Shown here in pieces: positions 52,643 through 61,894 of a stretch of 64,000 nucleotides of DNA. The stretch comes from Pseudobdellovibrionaceae bacterium (GTDB lineage: Bacteria; Bdellovibrionota; Bdellovibrionia; Bdellovibrionales; UBA1609), in the NCBI GenBank assembly GCA_020635055.1, contig JACKAN010000001.1, positions 62,001 to 126,000 of the forward strand, written 5' to 3'. The position numbers and the translations under genes were made by a program. Under the pieces are notes generated by a model that was given only the letters and a program-made list of their open reading frames with translations, was not told the origin of the DNA and searched no databases. Every line of letters starts with the position of its first letter. Position 1 is the first letter of the stretch.

Positions 52643-54535
52643 ATGTTATACAGGGGTTTTGGGATTACAAATATTTTAAAGCACAAGATAATTGTTATAC
52701 TTACTTTATTTTTAGTGTCAAATGTGGCCAAAGCTATGACATGTAGTTTAGCTATGGATCAGTTAATTCCCACTCTAAAAACTGATGTTGATTTTCATTT
52801 AATTAAAGTTGCTGAATTTTTGACATCAAAAAAACCTGATTATCAATTGGTTAGAAGTAGCATAGAAACTCTGAGTTCTCTGGATCTAAATGAATCAGCT
52901 TTGCAAAATACTAAAATTAAATGGGGCCCATATTTTCGCCGAAGTGCTAGCGAAATTTTGCAAATAGAAATTCAAACAAATTTTCAACATAGCGATCTTT
53001 TGGATATTTCAAATAAACTGAGAATGTTAAACGTTCCCTTTATCCGAAATCATTTGGACGACTTGTTGCAATTTCATGTAAGTCAGATGGCTTGGGTTTT
53101 TAATAGAACTCTTTGGAAAAGTGAGGTTACTACTTTAAGCAAAATTAAAACTATCATAAGCCAACGTAGTCAAATTATAAAAATGGAACCACAGCAGGAT
53201 TGGCCTGAAATTCAATTGCCTAACTTCTTTTATGTTAAAGTTGTAAATCAACCACTTGAAGAGACTCAAGCTAAAGCACAAGTTGTAAATGTAGAGTGTC
53301 AGGGGCTCTGTGGGAGTCAGTTACACAGTCTTATGAAGGGCAAAATTCCTAATGAATTTAAAAGTATTAATCTTCAAGATGGCGAAGTTAAATTTATTCC
53401 TCCTAAAGCGAACGTTCCAGCTTTACTTTTAGTTGCGGACAATCAGATGTTGAAGTTGCGAGAACTCGTTTTTAATTCTCTAAAAATGGCAGAAAAAGAG
53501 GGGCTATCAAGTGTTGCCTTTCCTGTAATGCGAAATGGCTATGCACTTGGGGCTGTAGAGAAGACCCCCAAAGAAGTTGCCTATGAAATTTTAGTTGGAG
53601 TATCCAAATATGTTGAGAGCTCCAGTGGAATTGTGAAAGAAATATTTATATCAATTCCAAAGGATGTTGCACTTACAAATATTTTCCAAGAACTTATTTT
53701 AAATAGTAAACCTTCTTATGAGCGTTCACTTCGACTAAATTTACGGGAAACAAACTTGTCTGGTGAAGGTTTTGTAATTCATCCAAATATAATGGGTCAT
53801 AAGGATAAGATTGAAGATTCCCCAATTTATAGAGATTTACTTTTACCATGGAATGTAGAAAGAATGAGTGATATATATGCTCCTATTCCCCTGGGATTGT
53901 TAGATGGAAAAAAGAATTTCAGTTCGTCTACTGTTTCTGTTTTAAATATGCCTATTAAAATGCCTGGAACTGATGTGAGAGTTCCAGTGGAGCTTAAGCA
54001 GTTTTACGAATTTCTACAAAGAATATTAGATCACGAAATAAAAATAAACCCCGATTACAAAGATTTCTTTGCCTATTTAACTGTTGATCAAAGTCCCGTT
54101 CAAGAAAACAAGACTCATCGTCAATCAGGAATTCATATAGATGGAGTTCAAGGTGCACGATACCCAGTTAAACTTCCTCCAGAACACACTTATTCAGCAA
54201 GTGATACCTTAGGAACTATTTTTTATCCTCAGCCTTTTAATTTGAAGGGGTTAAATTTAGAGAAAGTCTTTATTCATGATTTATTGTGGGATCAACACGA
54301 TCCTCAAGTCGCAATGGTTACTGAAGATTATGTAATTTATTTTTGGAATAGCTACTCTGTACATGAGGCCCAAAAGTCATCTGTATTTATCCCTAGACGT
54401 ACTTTTATTAGGGTAGAATTTAGTAAAAAAATCTATGATAGTCATGGTGATACTCGTAATCCTCTGTTTAAATACGATTGGCAGCAGACTTATCGTCCTA
54501 TTCCATCTGAAATCACGGCAAAAAAAAATGAGTAA
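52643..54535 (+). CDS. Exported macro-like + 2OG-Fe(II) oxygenase-like fusion protein
   Basis: The protein has 630 residues. A signal peptide ends near residue 31 (SNVAKA). After a helical region (about 35-190) comes a divergent macro-like domain (about 195-355): AQVVNVECQGLCGSQLHSLM in place of VNAAN, then EGLSSVAFPVMRNGYALGAV, which matches the macro S-x-AFP-x-x-x-x-G block. The C-terminus (about 430-620) resembles 2-oxoglutarate/Fe(II) oxygenases: H498-x-D500 in GIHIDG, H574 in SYSVHEA and a likely 2OG-binding Arg in RTFIRVEF (586 or 590), ending NPLFKYDW. Substrate is unknown. It overlaps the next gene by 8 bases. The domain calls rest on motif reading. Confidence 0.65.
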   Translation: MLYRGFGITNILKHKIIVILTLFLVSNVAKAMTCSLAMDQLIPTLKTDVDFHLIKVAEFLTSKKPDYQLVRSSIETLSSLDLNESALQNTKIKWGPYFRRSASEILQIEIQTNFQHSDLLDISNKLRMLNVPFIRNHLDDLLQFHVSQMAWVFNRTLWKSEVTTLSKIKTIISQRSQIIKMEPQQDWPEIQLPNFFYVKVVNQPLEETQAKAQVVNVECQGLCGSQLHSLMKGKIPNEFKSINLQDGEVKFIPPKANVPALLLVADNQMLKLRELVFNSLKMAEKEGLSSVAFPVMRNGYALGAVEKTPKEVAYEILVGVSKYVESSSGIVKEIFISIPKDVALTNIFQELILNSKPSYERSLRLNLRETNLSGEGFVIHPNIMGHKDKIEDSPIYRDLLLPWNVERMSDIYAPIPLGLLDGKKNFSSSTVSVLNMPIKMPGTDVRVPVELKQFYEFLQRILDHEIKINPDYKDFFAYLTVDQSPVQENKTHRQSGIHIDGVQGARYPVKLPPEHTYSASDTLGTIFYPQPFNLKGLNLEKVFIHDLLWDQHDPQVAMVTEDYVIYFWNSYSVHEAQKSSVFIPRRTFIRVEFSKKIYDSHGDTRNPLFKYDWQQTYRPIPSEITAKKNE

Positions 54536-55262
54536 AATTAGTAAAATTAGTTTCTTGTTTGTTTTATTTCTTGTTTTATCTGTGCAAGCCCTCGGCGAAG
54601 TTTATTTCCGAAAAGTACAAGCTGGAGACAGAGTGGAAGGTTCCGTTCGTTATGGAGGTTTGCAACCTGATTATCTCATTGATTCAGAAAATTCTATATT
54701 TTATGAATTATGGAATTTTGCGGATCAAATTAGACACAATGACTCACTTTCAATACCACATAAAGTAAATTTAATTATTCAACAGGTGCGACAAGTATTT
54801 TCTAAACATCATGAGTTTAATGATGAAACATATCTTTCGTTGCTAAAAGAATACCGTGAAAAAAACACTGAGATTCCACTCAGTAAATACATTGCATGTG
54901 GTGCAGGTGTTTGTAGAGAGAATGCACTTTTGCTCCATTTGACTCTTGAACGTGCAGGCATTCCAAACCTTCATGTTTATGCCCAAGTTGTGGTTTTGTA
55001 TGCTGATACAATACCCTTACCAGAAGATCATGGGTTTGTTGTGTTTGATTTTCAGAATGAAAAGTGGATTGCAGATAGTTATTATAAACAATTTAATGGT
55101 TATTCATTTGACGAATTTTTAAACAATATAACTACACCTATTGTGCCCCAAAAAAGATTATTCTTTGCCGAAGAAAGGAATGAGTTACGCTCTATTTTTA
55201 AGTTGAATAGCTATCCCCAAATTATTTCATCACTGAGCCCTTGTAATACTAAACTTCAATAG
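54528..55262 (+). CDS. Exported transglutaminase-like cysteine protein
   Basis: The ATG at 54528 overlaps the end of the preceding gene and starts a signal peptide (MSKISKISFLFVLFLVLSVQ, cleaved near ALG). The 244-residue protein has a transglutaminase/EDR1-like triad: Cys in GAGVCRENALLLH, His in EDHGFVVFDF and Asp in KWIADSYY, with spacing usual for that fold. Such proteins cut or crosslink amide bonds. The environment is periplasmic or extracellular. An earlier frame from 54435 would be non-native. Confidence 0.75.
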   Translation: MSKISKISFLFVLFLVLSVQALGEVYFRKVQAGDRVEGSVRYGGLQPDYLIDSENSIFYELWNFADQIRHNDSLSIPHKVNLIIQQVRQVFSKHHEFNDETYLSLLKEYREKNTEIPLSKYIACGAGVCRENALLLHLTLERAGIPNLHVYAQVVVLYADTIPLPEDHGFVVFDFQNEKWIADSYYKQFNGYSFDEFLNNITTPIVPQKRLFFAEERNELRSIFKLNSYPQIISSLSPCNTKLQ

Positions 55263-55563
55263 AAGATTATTTGAGTACAAAATAAACTAAATGTATTTAT
55301 AGAAAAATTATTCAAATAAAAATTTTTTTTATAGAACAGATAATAGACGTTGGTTATCAAAGAAATTGTCTAAATTATAAGACAGCATTTGAAGTGTTTT
55401 TTAACTAAAAAGCTTGCACAGGTAATGTGAATCAAGTTGACTGTTAAATTCTTGAACTAGAATGAATATTTTATATAGATCTTTTTTCTAGATGATCATA
55501 GTTTTTTGTTGAATTTGCCTGGATATTGCATAGTTATACCCTACTAATAAAGGGACATAGGTT
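55263..55563. other. Intergenic region within the secreted-enzyme cluster
   Basis: About 300 AT-rich bases lie between the transglutaminase-like gene and the phosphatase fusion. The last 60 bases contain TTGAAT and TTATAC elements (about 55512 and 55538) that could serve as a promoter for the next gene, though the spacing is not ideal. No small gene was recognised. Confidence 0.4.
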
Positions 55564-58026
55564 ATGCATGTTAGCCAGTTTTTAATTTTTGCCAGTTTAA
55601 TTGTTTTTGGCCTTAAGGCTTTGGCTCTTGATGAGTTCAAGCCAGTATCTAAAAATGTTTTTCGCAGTGCTCAGCCACAAGAAAGTGATTATCCATTGCT
55701 TAGAAATTTTAATGTGGGAATAATTATAAATTTACGAAACGACAACACTGTCGAGGATTCTAAAACTCATGCCTTAACCAATGGTTTTGAATTTTATAAT
55801 TTGGCTCTTGATTCTAAATCAACTGAGGCGGACTATAGTCGTGCGCTTACTCATTTCTTTAATATTATCGACGAAAAGGCGGATTCAGGTAAGAGTATTT
55901 TAGTTCATTGTGTAAGGGGAAAAGACCGTACGGGTTTGTTGGTCGCCCTTTATAGAGTTCTTCGTGAACACAAATCACCACAAGAAGCTTTTAATGAGTG
56001 GCGTGAAAGTGGGCTGAGTGATGAGTGGGGTTTGGGTATTCAAGACTACTTTTGGAATACAGTAGGTACACTTGAAGCACGAATAATTGCTGACCCTCTA
56101 AGTTACTATAAGTGGGCCAGCCAACGTCTACAAAAAGATGGAGCCAATGCATCTTTTCCAGAGTTTGAGGCCGCCTACAATCGAATTATTGATGATTTAA
56201 AAGCTGATTGGTTTTTAGAAGTAGTAAATAAAAGCCCGGAGCTCCAACAAAAACTTGAACAGGTTAAGGGTAAGCTATTTCATGTGAATGTTGAGTTTTC
56301 ATTTGAAGACAAGTCAAAATATCCCTATGAGCAACCCTACAAAGGTAAATTTCCTTATCGCCCAACTATTGATGCTTTTGAAGAAGCAATGAGTTTGTTT
56401 GATATTGTTGATCGTATCCGCAATAGAAATAAAGTTGAGCCTCTTTATCACTTTGATCGATATCTGTATCATCGTCATCGTATGATGGCTAACGACAAGG
56501 TGGTGATTGTACCCACTTTTACTTCTTTGGGTTTTAACCCTTTGATTAAGGTGCGAAGTGTTCCCATCGGCTTTATCGGCTTGGCCACCCAAGGCTTGCG
56601 TGTGGACCGGCATTATCAAACACCTTTGGATTTTTGGTATCATGATTTAAATCATGTAAGAAGAATGGTAGAATATTTATTTTTAGTTTTGAGGCAAAAT
56701 AACATTAAAACATTTGATGAAGAATTGGCCATGTATCAGCGAATGGACCATTTTATCCAATTTACACTTATGCCTAATATAGAAAAAATATCACTTAATG
56801 CCGACCGCGATCGTTATGCAAAACGTGCCATGTTAAGAGTATTAATTTTTGAAATATTACATGAATCAGCTCTCCCACCCACACGAGAAGCAGTATTAGA
56901 TGATCTTATGAGGCCACCGGGTATCCCACAGCCTTTTGAGGTGCAGCTCGATGAAGTGCCAGATGGAATCTTTGATAATGAGCAACTGCGTACGGCAACA
57001 GGAAACTTAGACAGTGGTGCACGTAAAACTGGATTCAAAAAAGGGAAGGCCACAAATATTCATTTTATTCATGACAGAGCCCTTTCTTTGTTAGCAAATG
57101 TCTATAACAAGCTCCTTCATGGTTTTTTTGATGATCCCGAAGATCCTAAAAACTACGTTGTCCCTAAAGATTATCGAACTCCTGAAACCATTCTTGAAGC
57201 TGCAAAAAAACTGTTCGAAATACTTAATTTTGATAATTATCCCGATGATGATGTATTGTTAGGATGGATCACGGCTAAAGAGGGCAGCCCTGAAAAATTT
57301 AAATACAAAAGTATTCTAGGTGATTTGAATAAAAAAAATAAAAATGACAAACGAGTTCGCCCAAAAACAATAACAGACCCCCTTACTGTAACTCAAGCCG
57401 TGGACTTTGTACGTGAAATCAAAGGCAATAAAGAAGTCGTAACTTTTATGGGATTTGCAGCCTTTGGTTATCAAGAGCCCAACATCATTGATAATATAAT
57501 TATTCAAAGGTTAAAAATATTAGACCCTAATAAGCATATTATTAATAGTGGAAGCACCAAAGAGGGCATTGGTCGCGTTTACGAGCTTGCTAAAATGATG
57601 GGTTTTGAGACCACTGGGTTAGTGTCTAGCAGAGCTTTGAATGTAACAGGGCAATTTTCAGACTATTTAGACTACCAAATTTTAATAGATTCAGATGAGT
57701 GGGGGGGTAAAGAGGAAGGATCGGGAAAGTTATTACCAGTATCTGAAGCCTTTGTTATGTCTTCGGATCGTATAATTGCCATTGGTGGCAACGATTTCAC
57801 AGCAGTTGTTATTGAAGCTGCTGAAGAGCGTGGCATTCCAGTAGAGTATCACCAGGTGGAAATGAATTATGATGCATCTCGCAGGGAATCGCTTTATAGG
57901 CGAAAAGACAAAGGCAGTAATTACTTTGGTTCCGCATTAAACATCTGGAGAAAAATTGCAGCAAAAAGAGTAGCACAAGAACGTGCAAATCTTTGTGAAA
58001 CACTGTTGAATTCAAATGAAAAATAA
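55564..58026 (+). CDS. Exported phosphatase + HDxxH + SLOG-like fusion protein
   Basis: The protein has 820 residues with a signal peptide (cleaved near ALA, residue 21) and a GGGACATAG ribosome binding site. Residues ~25-165 form a dual-specificity/Siw14-like phosphatase: NVFRSAQPQESDY and the CX5R loop HCVRGKDRTG with C116 and R122. A middle domain (~240-520) has RHxxxPxDFxxHDxxH with H360, D361 and H364, then FEILHESA (E430, H433). The C-terminus (~610-800) resembles SLOG/LOG Rossmann proteins: NSGSTKEGIGRVYELAKMMG and IAIGGNDFTAVVIEAAEERG. The combination suggests a nucleotide- or phosphoester-processing enzyme outside the cytoplasm. It overlaps the next gene by 11 bases. Confidence 0.7.
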   Translation: MHVSQFLIFASLIVFGLKALALDEFKPVSKNVFRSAQPQESDYPLLRNFNVGIIINLRNDNTVEDSKTHALTNGFEFYNLALDSKSTEADYSRALTHFFNIIDEKADSGKSILVHCVRGKDRTGLLVALYRVLREHKSPQEAFNEWRESGLSDEWGLGIQDYFWNTVGTLEARIIADPLSYYKWASQRLQKDGANASFPEFEAAYNRIIDDLKADWFLEVVNKSPELQQKLEQVKGKLFHVNVEFSFEDKSKYPYEQPYKGKFPYRPTIDAFEEAMSLFDIVDRIRNRNKVEPLYHFDRYLYHRHRMMANDKVVIVPTFTSLGFNPLIKVRSVPIGFIGLATQGLRVDRHYQTPLDFWYHDLNHVRRMVEYLFLVLRQNNIKTFDEELAMYQRMDHFIQFTLMPNIEKISLNADRDRYAKRAMLRVLIFEILHESALPPTREAVLDDLMRPPGIPQPFEVQLDEVPDGIFDNEQLRTATGNLDSGARKTGFKKGKATNIHFIHDRALSLLANVYNKLLHGFFDDPEDPKNYVVPKDYRTPETILEAAKKLFEILNFDNYPDDDVLLGWITAKEGSPEKFKYKSILGDLNKKNKNDKRVRPKTITDPLTVTQAVDFVREIKGNKEVVTFMGFAAFGYQEPNIIDNIIIQRLKILDPNKHIINSGSTKEGIGRVYELAKMMGFETTGLVSSRALNVTGQFSDYLDYQILIDSDEWGGKEEGSGKLLPVSEAFVMSSDRIIAIGGNDFTAVVIEAAEERGIPVEYHQVEMNYDASRRESLYRRKDKGSNYFGSALNIWRKIAAKRVAQERANLCETLLNSNEK

Positions 58027-59404
58027 TTACAAGAATCGGGTCTTTCTTTGTACTTGTTATTTATGGTTAGCATTGTTTGGAAATATAAAAGTCGCAATTT
58101 CAGCGAGTATCACTAATCCTATCGACCCCATTCAAGCCGCAAAAGACATAGTGATTAGTGATGATTGCAAACAATTGATATTATGGATGCATTCTGATCT
58201 TGAAAACTATTTAGCAAACTTCGACAAACTGTTTTTTGCCAAATTGCAAAGAATAGAATCCCATGAGGCTTTAAGATTGGCGGATTTAAAAGAATGGCTT
58301 AAACCTCTTTATTTAGATCTCCAAGCCCACCCAGAAAAAACAGAAATCATTCAACTTGAGATAGACAGAAGAGCCGAGTTGCATAAGCCACATGGATTGA
58401 GTCGTACTTATAAAGATGCCAGTGATTTTATTAATCAATTTGTAGGTCCGGAGCGTAGCAAACCGATAAAATTGCAACCCACTGAACGTGAGCTACAACT
58501 GATGAATCGTCCCGGACATAAAAAACTTTACTTGGACACCTGGTTTGTACCATTTTTTAATACAGGGACTCAAACAGTAGAGGACGCTCGCAAGGGTGTT
58601 AAAGACGCAATAAAAGTATTTTCTAAGATTAAGTTGTCTCAGGCAATTTCGCTTTATAAATTTATGGAATTAGTTTCTCTTTTCGCTCGCCCTGAATTTG
58701 ATGATATTCGTCGCTACAAACTTCAAGTTTTTCCCAGCAGCAAAAGTTTTCAACGCTTTGGCAAAGAAAGATTAGACGCTTGGGCTATCGGTGAACGTTT
58801 TCCCGATGAGAATTTTATAGTTACCAAAAAATCTTTGAGTTTAGATTCCCTGAGTTTTACTTTTGGTATGAGAACTCATTTTATGGGCTTAACTTCTCAT
58901 GGGGAAAATTTCAATTTTGCCGATGGAAGGCATTTTACAGGTCCTGCAGATTTTTTAGAGCATGATCAATCCCATGGTTATTTCAATTTGCGTCCGGCGG
59001 TTCCTGGTACGCCAGAGCAATGGCAAAAGGTTCATAATGAATTTGCCAAAAGGCAAAAGCTTATTGAAGATAATGGACGTAGATTACTGAACAGCTTAGT
59101 ATATTTTCATTTCACTCATGAAAGTGCCTATAAGTCCTTACTTCAAGATTCCAATGGAAATTTAGAAGATCCTAATGCCTACTTACATGAGTTAGATGTA
59201 ATGATTGAGCGAATACAAACACGCAATGATTATGATTGGATATTTAAAAAAGGATTTTTTGACGACTCTTACCAGGATGTTCTTAGACTGGCTTTTGTAG
59301 ATGTCAGTAGTTTTTTCAAGACGCATTTTACTAACATCCAAAACAAGATAAGGCGGGATCAAGTAAAAGGTGAATTCTCCTTGTGCGATCTCCGATTAAA
59401 ATAG
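58016..59404 (+). CDS. Exported HDxxH-domain protein, related to the upstream middle domain
   Basis: The protein has 462 residues with a signal peptide ending near residue 30 (VAISA). It starts inside the end of the previous gene, so translation is probably coupled. From about 290 it repeats the signature of the upstream protein: GLTSHG, RHFTGPADFLEHDQSH (H316, D317, H320), and FHFTHESA (H368, E369). The HDxxH plus HE residues could bind metal. Outside this region it does not match its neighbour. No known family is recognised; a metal-dependent enzyme is inferred. Confidence 0.7.
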   Translation: MKNNYKNRVFLCTCYLWLALFGNIKVAISASITNPIDPIQAAKDIVISDDCKQLILWMHSDLENYLANFDKLFFAKLQRIESHEALRLADLKEWLKPLYLDLQAHPEKTEIIQLEIDRRAELHKPHGLSRTYKDASDFINQFVGPERSKPIKLQPTERELQLMNRPGHKKLYLDTWFVPFFNTGTQTVEDARKGVKDAIKVFSKIKLSQAISLYKFMELVSLFARPEFDDIRRYKLQVFPSSKSFQRFGKERLDAWAIGERFPDENFIVTKKSLSLDSLSFTFGMRTHFMGLTSHGENFNFADGRHFTGPADFLEHDQSHGYFNLRPAVPGTPEQWQKVHNEFAKRQKLIEDNGRRLLNSLVYFHFTHESAYKSLLQDSNGNLEDPNAYLHELDVMIERIQTRNDYDWIFKKGFFDDSYQDVLRLAFVDVSSFFKTHFTNIQNKIRRDQVKGEFSLCDLRLK

Positions 59405-59560
59405 AAAGTTTGAATGATTTCTTTGGGGTAAAGTTTAATATCCTTTACACTTTAAGGCTTGATTATTTTAACAAGAGATTTTTTCTCACCCAAAGTCTAG
59501 TGCTGCGACCACTTAAGTGCTCACTTTCTCATTCCGATATATATAGGAGGGAGTGGGTAA

Positions 59561-61156
59561 ATGTTAAGAAATCTTTTTTTACTTATAGGAGCTATAATTC
59601 CTATTACATTAGCTAGTGCTGGTGAGGCATTAGATAGTGAATGCAATGAGGATTTCTTAAAAGTATACTCAGCGAAAAGAAGTTGTATACTTAATAATCA
59701 ACAGGAATCTTGTGAGGATTTAAATAAGTGGTCAATTGTATATCCTATTGCTGGTGGCGCAGCTGGTGCCTTTACCGTAAATTTATGGAATTCTTTTTTA
59801 ACTCAACGCTCGGATATTCCCAATGCCAAAGCCCTAATATTAAAACTCAATGCGGTTATTAAAGCTAGAAAAATTGTTTCTCAGTTTACTCACAATGAAG
59901 ATGCAAAAAAAGAGATCATAAAAAAAAGATACGCAGATGCTCCCCACGGAGAATCGAGATTACAAGAAGTGTTAAATGCCGAGCAAAATGGTAGGCAATT
60001 AGAGATAGATGTAAGAGCCAGACAACTCTATGCTAAGCAATTGAGGGAAGCCATCAATAATGCCAAAGACCCAGAACTTAAATCAACTCTAGAGAGCTTT
60101 GCCAGCAATGAACTCCAACAAAGTAAATACCGTGACTTTCTTAGTAAACATTTCCCCAAGGATTTTGATAAAGTGGCTGATATTTATGACAGACATGATG
60201 GTTCCAAAAAGAGCTCTCAATATAAAAAGTTATCTAAAAAACACAAAGTTATTTTTGATTTGATTGAGGCTAATGAAAGTCCATCTAACAAAAACAGCAG
60301 AGGGATAAAAGCACTCAAAAAATCCGAGGCTCGTTTTGCAGATAGAAGTGCTAATATTAAAACAGGAGTCATTGTAGGTACCCTTTTAGGGGATTTATTT
60401 AGTAAACTAACGTTTTTGGGTTTTAACATTTTAGATAAAAGAAATTTAGAATTGTGTAAAAATGAGCTTGGGCTTTCCGACAAAGACTTAACAGTTCTTA
60501 ATGGGAATTCTTATGTATTCTCAGAGGCCGAAGCGAAAAGCTCTACTGGACTGTTAAGTTTTACATGTTCAAAGCTAAGAATTCAAAATACAGATGAAAC
60601 TATTTCTCAAGTGAAACATTTAAATAACGATCAAATTTCACCTGGAATTTGCAAAATATTAAAGAATGAAATGAAAGAGTTGGACTCTGTTTTTGAATCA
60701 ATTACTTCAGTTAGAAATACCAGTTGTGATGGATTTAAGGCTGCTAATTTTGAAATGCGAGGGGATGGTTTTCAGAAAACATTTGTGTACCACTTTTCTG
60801 AGAACACAAAGGTAGAAGCTCCATTTGATGGTAAAAATGGGTGGCCCGATTTTTCGAGCGCAAAAATATTTAATAATGGTAATGTCAACTATATAAAAAC
60901 TCAAGAATTTATAGATAAACATCAAAGGTATATTCCTGTAAATCTATCTAAAGACAACCCAAATCCAAGGTGGGATTTAAAAGAAATGACAGCTTGTTTA
61001 GATTCTACTAACACCACTATGGAATGCAAAATGCAAAGAGCTGCCATTGCTTCCAGACTTTACTATACTAATTTCAGAGAAAACTGCTACCCCGAAAGTA
61101 CTCCTTCAAAAGGGCCCAGTGAATTGCCCGGAAAAACTCAAAATAAAACTAACTAA
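59561..61156 (+). CDS. Exported protein with two internal hydrophobic segments, unknown function
   Basis: A strong AGGAGGGAG ribosome binding site precedes the ATG. The 531-residue protein starts with a signal peptide (MLRNLFLLIGAIIPITLASA). It has a short Gly/Ala-rich hydrophobic helix (PIAGGAAGAFTV, ~67-78) and a second one (~268-290, GVIVGTLLGDLFSKLTFLGF), separated by a charged, coiled-coil-like helical region. The C-terminal half has several Cys, probably disulfide-linked. A membrane-associated or pore-forming role is possible, but nothing specific is recognised. Confidence 0.75.
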   Translation: MLRNLFLLIGAIIPITLASAGEALDSECNEDFLKVYSAKRSCILNNQQESCEDLNKWSIVYPIAGGAAGAFTVNLWNSFLTQRSDIPNAKALILKLNAVIKARKIVSQFTHNEDAKKEIIKKRYADAPHGESRLQEVLNAEQNGRQLEIDVRARQLYAKQLREAINNAKDPELKSTLESFASNELQQSKYRDFLSKHFPKDFDKVADIYDRHDGSKKSSQYKKLSKKHKVIFDLIEANESPSNKNSRGIKALKKSEARFADRSANIKTGVIVGTLLGDLFSKLTFLGFNILDKRNLELCKNELGLSDKDLTVLNGNSYVFSEAEAKSSTGLLSFTCSKLRIQNTDETISQVKHLNNDQISPGICKILKNEMKELDSVFESITSVRNTSCDGFKAANFEMRGDGFQKTFVYHFSENTKVEAPFDGKNGWPDFSSAKIFNNGNVNYIKTQEFIDKHQRYIPVNLSKDNPNPRWDLKEMTACLDSTNTTMECKMQRAAIASRLYYTNFRENCYPESTPSKGPSELPGKTQNKTN

Positions 61157-61367
61157 AACTATCCTAAAGTGTGCACCATTAGTTCAGTTGATTGGACAGT
61201 CTAAATTTAAATTTATTCAAAAAGCGGAGTCAAAAATGTTTAATTATGACTTGCTGCTTATCGGAAATTTAACCGTGAACCTTTTTGGGAACGCTATTTG
61301 CAATAAGTCTGCACTAGTATTAATACAGTATAGCAGTTAGTTATTTTAGGTGTTTAGGAGTGCATTC

Positions 61368-61886
61368 ATGCGGGTACTTTTTTCTCTATTGTTAAGTTTG
61401 TTTACAATTTATTACGGTCCGGACTCTATGGCCGACAAGGGTGTGGAGACATTACCAGCAGCTATAATGCCTGAAGCTATAAGTTGGCCTAAAAAAATAA
61501 ATCCTGGCGTTGAATTTTTAATTCAGTTAAAGGGTTTTGTTTCCAATTGTTATGTTTATGATTATGTGAAATCACAAGTAGATGAAGAGTCTAGAACTAT
61601 CTATATTACTTTATGGTGGAAAAGAGTCATTAACGAGGATCCTTGTACAAAAAACACAATATCAAGTTTACCTAACCTAGTTACTTATGTTGTTCCTGTG
61701 GGTTTGTATTTGCGTCAGCGAACTGTGTATCGAGTTTACTTAAACGGTGTGACCTTTCCCGACTACGAAAATAATTTGTTATCTAGAGGCTATAACCTAC
61801 CAGTTCAAATGAGTGACTATTACGATAAGTATTCTAAACCAGGCTCGTTGAAAATTTCAGAATTAGACCTTATGTCTAAAAACTAG
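61368..61886 (+). CDS. Small exported protein of unknown function
   Basis: The ATG at 61368 follows a TAGGAG ribosome binding site at 7 bases spacing and is preferred to the frame start at 61350. The 172-residue product has a signal peptide (MRVLFSLLLSLFTIYYG). The mature part is beta-rich with two Cys (VSNCYVYDYV and NEDPCTKN), probably one disulfide. No motif is recognised. It lies 8 bases before ldhA and may share its transcript. Confidence 0.7.
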   Translation: MRVLFSLLLSLFTIYYGPDSMADKGVETLPAAIMPEAISWPKKINPGVEFLIQLKGFVSNCYVYDYVKSQVDEESRTIYITLWWKRVINEDPCTKNTISSLPNLVTYVVPVGLYLRQRTVYRVYLNGVTFPDYENNLLSRGYNLPVQMSDYYDKYSKPGSLKISELDLMSKN

Positions 61887-61894
61887 GAACAACT

